Source: Labilibaculum filiforme
Lineage (GTDB): Bacteria > Bacteroidota > Bacteroidia > Bacteroidales > Marinifilaceae
Length of the DNA: 39,572 nt
Direction: 5' to 3'
NCBI RefSeq assembly: GCF_002843315.1
Contig: NZ_MVDD01000028.1
Span: 1-39,572 of the forward strand
How positions within the stretch are numbered: position 1 is the first letter of the stretch; every line of letters begins with the position of its first letter. The position numbers and the translations under genes were made by a program. The notes under the pieces are model-generated. The model did not search any database. It worked only from the letters and a program-made list of their open reading frames with translations, and was not told the DNA's origin. This document shows positions 34,218 through 39,572 of the stretch, piece by piece.

Positions 34218-36317
34218 TTATTCCTTTATTACTTTGAATTCCAGCCTATTCATATCGCCTTTCATTCCAGCCTCTTCAAATGTTGTTTCGTATACCGCAG
34301 TTCGTAATCGTACTGTATCAACTCCGCGTTCAACAAGATAATCAGCAATTAGTTGAGTTGCTTTTCCTGCAATATCAAAATTACCACTATTTGCTTTACT
34401 TATATGTACTCCTATTTTAAGTTCAATTAATGGATTGGTTAAAAGGATTTTTAATAAACGATTTAGAATTGGTGTTGCTGAATCAGACATTGTTTGCGTT
34501 TCCGCTTCGATATAAGAACATTGAAATTGGGAGGAAAGAGCTTGCAATTCTTTTTCAATTAAATGCATTTTAGCATTGCTTTTCCTCCTTGAATTTAAAT
34601 GACTTTTTAATGCTAATGCCTTTGCAGGATTACTATTTAGATCGTGTTCAAAATCTTCATACATTTCTTCGTACTCCTTAGCAAATTGTTTTTCTTTCTC
34701 GAAAGATTCGAAAAAGACTAAACTAAAAGCTTTCATTGTGCTAATTCCGTTAGAGGGAAGCTGTACAAGTTTTGATTTCCTAAAACTTGTCTCATTAATT
34801 TGTTGTTGCCCAATAAAGCTTTCTCCTGTCGATGAAATGTTTCTTTGTAGATTTGAATCTTCTAAATTCATTGGTATTAAGGCTGTTGGATTATCATTAA
34901 TTGTAATTGTTTTCTCAACACATATTTTTTTGCGACATCCCAAACTATCTTTTTCACTTAAAATACCTAAAATTACCTTATAGTCTCCTTCCCTATTGTA
35001 ATAATGATTTACATCGATTCCTTCATCGAGGAAACCATCTCCAAAATCCCAATAATAGTTCGCGATATCAACAGTAGGAAGATTTGTTTTAGAAGCTTCA
35101 AATTTTATTGGATGCATAGATAACGATTCATCTACACAACTAATATAGGCTTGTTCAAAATCGAGAAGTTCAAATTCATACTTTGTTTGTTGCAGAAATA
35201 CTTCTCCTGTTCGCTTATCGATAATATTTAATTCTACCTCGTAGTTTCCTGGTCCCTCGTAACAATGTTCGGCCTCTTTGCCTTTTATTTTCATACCATC
35301 ACCAAATACCCATTCGTAATAAGTGTTTAGCGTATCTAGGGGAGTATAATATTCATCGTAAAACAGAAAACAATATTGATTCTCTTTTAAAGTGTCGCAA
35401 TTGGAAAACTGTGGAAACTTGGTTCGAAATTCATAAATGTCATCGTTTCCCTTTCTATTACTAGAAAAATAACCACTTTCAAAATTGCAATCGGTGATTA
35501 ATCCAAAATCATCAAATTCAGAATTAATGGGAGCTTTAATAGGAAGTATTTTTTGCCACTTCCCATTCTTTTTAATGCTCGAAAATATATCTAAACCACC
35601 TAAACCTTTATGTCCATTAGATGCAAAAAATAATTCTCCTGAAGCTGAAATAAATGGAAAGCTTTCATTCCCTTTCGTATTAATTTCATTCCCTAAATTT
35701 ATTGGTTTACTCCAAGTATTATTAACTTTTTCGCACATGTAAATATCCAAGCCACCAAATCCACCTGACATATCAGAAACAAAAAACAATTGTGAGCCAT
35801 CTTTGCTTAAAGAAGGCATTGTAATATGATGATTCTTACTATTGTATTCAAAAGCTTTGGGTTCATTCCAAACAGTTCCAATTAAATGGGAAGTGAATAT
35901 ACCCAATTTGTTTCTATCATCTTTAGTATCTCTTTTTTTGCTATTTACTTCATTATTTCGCGAAAATAGGATGATAGAATCATTAGCTCCAAAACACGCA
36001 GGACCATCATTAAAATTTGTCATTAATTCTACAGACAGAATAGCTGGAGCTTTTCCTAAACTATCTCCTTGGATTGGAACATAGAACATATTGAACAATT
36101 CTTTATCTTCTGGAGTTGAGAAGGTTACAAAAAGATCTGTTCTTCTGTTTGAACAAAATACCAATCCTTCTTTATAGTATGCAGAGGAATACTCATCATC
36201 TTTTTCGGAAGAAAATGGGGCCTGTTTCACCTCATAATTATCTGCTTGTCCACTTGCAAAAAAAGTAGAAAACAGAATGGATAGAACTAGGAGTATCGTA
36301 GTAAAAAATCTATTCAT
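34218..36317 (-). CDS. PD40/PKD/OmpA-like secreted protein
   Basis: A 699-residue protein with a signal peptide (MNRFFTTILLVLSILFSTFFASG). Residues about 25-300 hold PD40-type (WD40-like) propeller repeats: GLVFCSNRRTDL, SLSKDGSQLFFVSDMSGGFG, GELFFASNGHKGLGGLDIFS, ESGYFSSNRKGNDDIYEF. Two PKD-like domains follow (about 310-480; YYEWVFGDGMKIKG and NYYWDFGDGFLDEG). The end (about 590-699) resembles an OmpA C-terminal domain (LLTNPLIELKIGVHISKA, IADYLVERGVDTVRLRTAVYE), but the peptidoglycan-binding NxxLSxxRA motif is missing. Bacteroidota T9SS accessory proteins such as PorE share PD40 plus OmpA, and this protein sits beside PorP/SprF, so it probably links that outer-membrane partner to the cell wall or another surface complex. 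Confidence 0.82.
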   Translation of the reverse strand: MNRFFTTILLVLSILFSTFFASGQADNYEVKQAPFSSEKDDEYSSAYYKEGLVFCSNRRTDLFVTFSTPEDKELFNMFYVPIQGDSLGKAPAILSVELMTNFNDGPACFGANDSIILFSRNNEVNSKKRDTKDDRNKLGIFTSHLIGTVWNEPKAFEYNSKNHHITMPSLSKDGSQLFFVSDMSGGFGGLDIYMCEKVNNTWSKPINLGNEINTKGNESFPFISASGELFFASNGHKGLGGLDIFSSIKKNGKWQKILPIKAPINSEFDDFGLITDCNFESGYFSSNRKGNDDIYEFRTKFPQFSNCDTLKENQYCFLFYDEYYTPLDTLNTYYEWVFGDGMKIKGKEAEHCYEGPGNYEVELNIIDKRTGEVFLQQTKYEFELLDFEQAYISCVDESLSMHPIKFEASKTNLPTVDIANYYWDFGDGFLDEGIDVNHYYNREGDYKVILGILSEKDSLGCRKKICVEKTITINDNPTALIPMNLEDSNLQRNISSTGESFIGQQQINETSFRKSKLVQLPSNGISTMKAFSLVFFESFEKEKQFAKEYEEMYEDFEHDLNSNPAKALALKSHLNSRRKSNAKMHLIEKELQALSSQFQCSYIEAETQTMSDSATPILNRLLKILLTNPLIELKIGVHISKANSGNFDIAGKATQLIADYLVERGVDTVRLRTAVYETTFEEAGMKGDMNRLEFKVIKE

Positions 36318-36337
36318 ATTTTGCGTTCTTATTTTTT

Positions 36338-37258
36338 TTATAGGTTTCTAGGACTGTTAACCTTAATTGTATATTTGAAATCATACCGAATCATTAATTC
36401 ATGAGAACCAATCTTATATTTGCTTAATTTACTTGAATTAAAATCGGCTGCATATCCTAATTGAAACTGCTTGTTTAATTGAATTCGAAACATTCCTTTA
36501 AAAAGTTTCTGCTCACTATTATAAGCAGTCCCAATGGAATATTTTTCCATATAAACAAGTTCGCCCATCAGAATCATATCTAATTTATCTTCTTTTTGAT
36601 ATTTAAACATTGCTGATGGAATCAACTGTAAATTCTGTTGCAGATCGAATACATAATCTCCACTAATTATATAATTGTATTTTGAAAAATCATTTCGAAC
36701 TTCGTATTTATCTCTTGTTGATCGATAAGTATAAGAAAGCATATAGGGGATGGAAAAGCCTATATGATACTTTTTGGAGGAATAATACACACCCATACTA
36801 ACTTCGGGAATTAAATAGGTTGGAGAATTATTCTGAATCAGCTCATCACTAGTATCATTAGCCTGCAATTCTGTCCAAGCGGTATTCATCATGAAAAATC
36901 CACCACCTAATCCTAGTGCCAAATTACCTTTTCTCATTTTTATTTTGAAAGAGTAATTCCCAATTACACTTGTTTCATTACTTACTCCTATTTCATTATT
37001 GATTATGGAGATTCCTAATCCCATATTTTGCTTTCGCATTGGAGAATGAGCAGAGAATGATAATGTTTTTGGTGCTCCTTGAAAGCCAACCCATTGATTC
37101 CGGTATAACATAGTAGCACTTAAAGCATCTCCACTTCCAGCCATGGCTGGGTTTAAAGCTATTGGATTAAAAATATACTGGTTCGTAAATTGGGTGTTCT
37201 GCCCAAATAGAAACAGAGGAACAAGAAGCCAAAATGTAATAATAATTATTGTTCTCAT
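36338..37258 (-). CDS. PorP/SprF-family outer membrane protein
   Basis: A 306-residue outer-membrane protein. A signal peptide (MRTIIIITFWLLVPLFLFG) precedes the family hallmark start QNTQFTNQYIFNPIALNPAMAGS, here with NPIALNPAMAG and YRNQWVGFQGAP, a motif almost diagnostic of the PorP/SprF family of type IX secretion. The remainder alternates amphipathic strands (GLGISIINNEIGV, YHIGFSIPYMLSY), matching a beta-barrel. Such proteins partner with specific CHU_C-domain cargo encoded next door and anchor or export it. Here the cargo is the repetitive protein one base upstream. The pairing is typical of Bacteroidota. Confidence 0.93.
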   Translation of the reverse strand: MRTIIIITFWLLVPLFLFGQNTQFTNQYIFNPIALNPAMAGSGDALSATMLYRNQWVGFQGAPKTLSFSAHSPMRKQNMGLGISIINNEIGVSNETSVIGNYSFKIKMRKGNLALGLGGGFFMMNTAWTELQANDTSDELIQNNSPTYLIPEVSMGVYYSSKKYHIGFSIPYMLSYTYRSTRDKYEVRNDFSKYNYIISGDYVFDLQQNLQLIPSAMFKYQKEDKLDMILMGELVYMEKYSIGTAYNSEQKLFKGMFRIQLNKQFQLGYAADFNSSKLSKYKIGSHELMIRYDFKYTIKVNSPRNL

Positions 37259-37259
37259 T

Positions 37260-39445
37260 CTATCTTTTTAAAACAATACAGCCTTTAAAAACTTTGTTAG
37301 TTTTTAATTTTAGCACATAAAAATATGTATCTGGTATTAATTCATTTCCATTCCGATCCAGTCCATACCAATTGTTATTATAATTTGAATCGGTAAATAT
37401 TTCTATTCCATTTCGATTAAAAATGGTTAAGTGAACTTCCTCTAAACTTTCAGTTCCTCTAATAACGAAAAATTCATTTTTCCCATCTCCATTAGGGGTT
37501 ATAACCGACGGAATAAATAAGTTATCCACACTTAATTTTACATCATCATAATCGCTACAGAATTGATTTGTTTCTGTCCAGCGAAGAATATTTTCACCTA
37601 AGCCCAACTGATCTACACTGGTAGTTGCTGTAAATTCATCATATAAATTGGCAGATCCACTTAATACGGTCCATTGTCCAGTTCCTGTAGTAGATAGAAC
37701 AGCATTTAACTCTACTTTTTCCGCAAATTCCATTTTTATATCTGTTCCAGCATTTGCAATTGGTTGTTCCTGAAAAGTGATTTCAACAATATCACTATCG
37801 GAACAATTACCACTTGTTTCGGTCCACATAATTTGATAAGTATCGTAAGTATCCACTTTAATTAATGCATTAGGAGAATTAGAATTCGGTATGAATTGAA
37901 CATTACCAACTCCTGATATTTTTTTCCAAACTCCTAGTCCCACACTTGGATTTGCTTCAAGGGAATACTCCAAACCACATTGTTCTGCACTATAACCAGC
38001 ATTAGCTAGCGGTTGTTCGTAAAAATTTACGATTATTTCATCACTACTGAAACAAGTTCCATTATTTTCTGTCCATCGAAATGAATACGTACCATAACTA
38101 TCAACTGTAAGTTCGCAATTCGATGAAATGGAATTTGGTATGAAACTTACATTTCCTGGTCCTGAAACTTTGGTCCAAATACCATCACCAAAACTAGGAA
38201 TAGCCTCCACAGTATAGGTTAAACCACATACATTTCCACTTGAACGCGTATTGGCAATTGGTTGTTCGTAAAAGTTAACATCAATTATTTTCGAATCCGT
38301 ACAGTTTCCATTTGTTTCCGACCATAAATATTGATAAGATCCATAAGCATTAACGGATACAGTAGCTTTAGGAGAGCTATTGTTAGGGAAAAAAGTAGAT
38401 ATTCCTGATCCTGAAACTTGTGTCCACTTTCCAGAGCCTGCACTTGGAATTGCACTAAATGTAAAATTTAAATCACATTCATCTCCACCAACACCAGCGT
38501 TAGCTATAGGTTGCTGATAAAAATTAACTATAATTTCATCATAATCTGTACAGTATCCATTTACCTCAGTCCATCTTAATTTATAAGAACCATAAGTATC
38601 TGTTGTAACAATTGCATTGGGAGCATTCTCATTAGGCGAAAAAGTAAGATTTCCAGAACCAGAAATTTTAGTCCAAGTGCCTATTCCAAAACTTTCTCTT
38701 GCTAACAGATTATAGTCAAAATCACACTCATCACCTCCAACTCCTGCATCTGCCAGTGGTTGTTGATAAAAACTAACACTTATAGTATCGCTATCTGTAC
38801 AAGCATCATTAACTTCTGTCCATGCAAACTGATAAGTATCGTAAACATCAACAGTTACTGCAGCATTTGGAGTATTGGCGTTTGGATTAAAAACAGCATT
38901 ACCCAATCCACTTATTTTTGTCCAGGTACCAATTCCAATACTTGTTGTTGCTGATAACGTAAAATCAAGATCACATTCGCTACCTCCTATTCCAGCATTT
39001 GCAGAAGGTCCAGCAGTAAAAGTGATATTTATATCATCACTAGCTGAAGAACAGGAAGGATTTTCAACTGTTTTGGTTAGCGTAATAACTCCTGATTCTC
39101 CAATTCCAAAATTATAAGTTGGGTTATCAATGCTGGTATCATTAAAGGTTCCAGTACCACTGGTACTCCAAACTATATTACCATTACTGGATGTGCTACC
39201 TGTAACCGTATAACTACTACTTCCACAGATAGTTTCATCTTCTCCTGCATAAGAAATAGGAGATTGATTATAGTTAACAGTTATATTATCTGAACTTACA
39301 CAGGCTCCATTAGTAATGGTCCATTGATACACATATGTTCCATAAGTACTTGTAGTTACGGTAGTATTTCCGGATGTACTCATGCTAAAAATACTTGAAC
39401 TTGGACCAGATATTTGTGACCAAGAACCGTTCCCGATAGTTGGAG
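37260..39445 (-). pseudogene. Repetitive secreted protein with CHU_C domain, 5' end cut off by an IS
   Basis: The reading frame is open from its stop at 37260 up to at least 39445. It carries about seven tandem beta-sandwich modules (each about 80 residues) with shared residues WTKISG...F.P, VDTYGTY, RWTE.NG.CSD and QQPLANAG..ECDL. A C-terminal CHU_C/gliding-motility domain (VITPNGDGKNEFFV, FNRNGIEIF, NELIPDTYFYVLKLK) gives a type B T9SS sorting signal. An internal ATG at 39383 is not a natural start, since module residues continue upstream (GSWSQISGPSSSIFS and, before it, TPTIGNG). The match ends around 39445 where the left end of an IS3-family element begins; a stop TAA occurs upstream in frame. 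The N-terminal part and signal peptide are missing here, so the product cannot be exported unless the missing piece lies beyond the IS and is repaired. Confidence 0.85.
37530..39445 (-). repeat. Tandem Ig-like module repeats (about 245 bp)
   Basis: Direct repeats at protein and DNA level begin near 37758, 38008, 38257, 38508, 38751 and 38995, giving a period of about 245 bases (about 82 residues). The start of each unit is the block reading P-[IL]-A-[ND]-[AT] after QQ or EQ. The last unit before the CHU_C domain and the first two units are the most divergent. Confidence 0.7.
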
Positions 39446-39572
39446 TATAATACCCTAAGAAAATTAGACCAGGAGCTTAATTGAAAAATAATGTAAATTA
39501 AACTCATGGAAAAAATGAAAAGAACACGTCGTAAATTTAGCTCAACATTTAAAGCAAAAGTTGCAATAGAAG
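39446..39572 (+). mobile_element. Left end of an IS3-family insertion sequence (partial)
   Basis: The sequence from about 39446 (ATAATACCCTAAGAAAATTA and on to GACC) resembles IS3-type terminal repeats (ACCCC..AAAGTT.GACA). The transposase orfA starts 60 bases further on. The window ends before the rest of the element. The exact left end (between about 39444 and 39450) is approximate; it is set by the loss of match to the repeat modules. Confidence 0.75.
39506..39572 (+). CDS. IS3-family transposase OrfA, N-terminus (partial)
   Basis: The first 22 codons are visible: start ATG at 39506 (or the Met at 39515) with KRTRRKFSSTFKAKVAIE, which is the typical beginning of IS3-family OrfA, a helix-turn-helix protein that acts with OrfB in transposition through a programmed frameshift. 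The rest lies past the window end. The gene is on the plus strand, opposite to the interrupted adhesin gene. Confidence 0.85.
   Translation, partial: MEKMKRTRRKFSSTFKAKVAIE

Noticed and set aside
39368-39383. ATG at 39383 as a natural start of the CHU_C protein
   Set aside because: In-frame module residues (GSWSQISGPSSSIFS and TPTIGNG) continue upstream to about 39445 and there is no signal peptide after this ATG.
1-39572. CRISPR array, tRNA or rRNA genes
   Set aside because: No regularly spaced identical repeats with unique spacers, no cloverleaf-like or rRNA sequence was noticed on either strand. The regular repeats at 37530-39445 are coding.

Overview
The window is AT-rich and comes from a Bacteroidota genome, most likely a marine or anaerobic member of the Bacteroidales/Marinilabiliales type. 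The evidence is a PorP/SprF-family protein, a gliding-motility (CHU_C, type B) C-terminal sorting domain of type IX secretion, regulator-propeller/Y_Y_Y sensors, SPII lipoproteins with acidic residues after the Cys, a TonB plug protein, and promoter-like TTTG-N19/20-TAnnTTTG elements. The genus is inference.

Layout. 1-579 has no gene but carries repeated TTTGTAAAC words and a perfect hairpin. 580-8296 lies on the minus strand: a small membrane protein, a YgjP-like metalloprotease, a short conserved hypothetical, an ECF sigma factor, a CarH/LitR-like MerR regulator with a B12-binding region, a four-FAS1 lipoprotein, a dicarboxylate/cation symporter, a SlyD-like PPIase and a secreted thioredoxin-fold protein. 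8488-13021 (+) is a biotin operon, bioA-bioF-bioG-bioC-bioD, without bioB. 13422-16698 (+) holds a small flavin reductase followed by two methylthiotransferases, a divergent MiaB and MtaB, ending in a hairpin that resembles an IS3-family end. A DUF2007-UspA protein (-) converges on it. 18132-19218 is rpsF-rpsR-rplI. Then come a CAP lipoprotein (-), a secreted TapB/DUF3108-like protein (+), cobB (+), and an overlapping pair (-) of fructosamine-kinase-like and low-molecular-weight tyrosine phosphatase genes.

23531-25989 is the most interesting region. Upstream of cysE-cysK lies a short reading frame (23944-24123) whose last twelve codons include eight cysteine codons. It looks like a cysteine-sensing leader peptide controlling cysteine biosynthesis.

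26051-39445 (-) is a long, tightly packed gene string. In transcription order it encodes a repetitive secreted protein with a CHU_C domain, PorP/SprF, a PD40/PKD/OmpA-like protein, an unknown secreted protein, a propeller histidine kinase, a paralogous propeller PP2C phosphatase, and a barrel-less TonB-plug protein. The first gene is broken at about 39445 by the left end of an IS3-family element, whose orfA begins at 39506 and runs off the window. This probably separates the string from its original promoter.

No tRNA, rRNA or CRISPR array was seen. All assignments rest on reading motifs and gene order; no database search was run.
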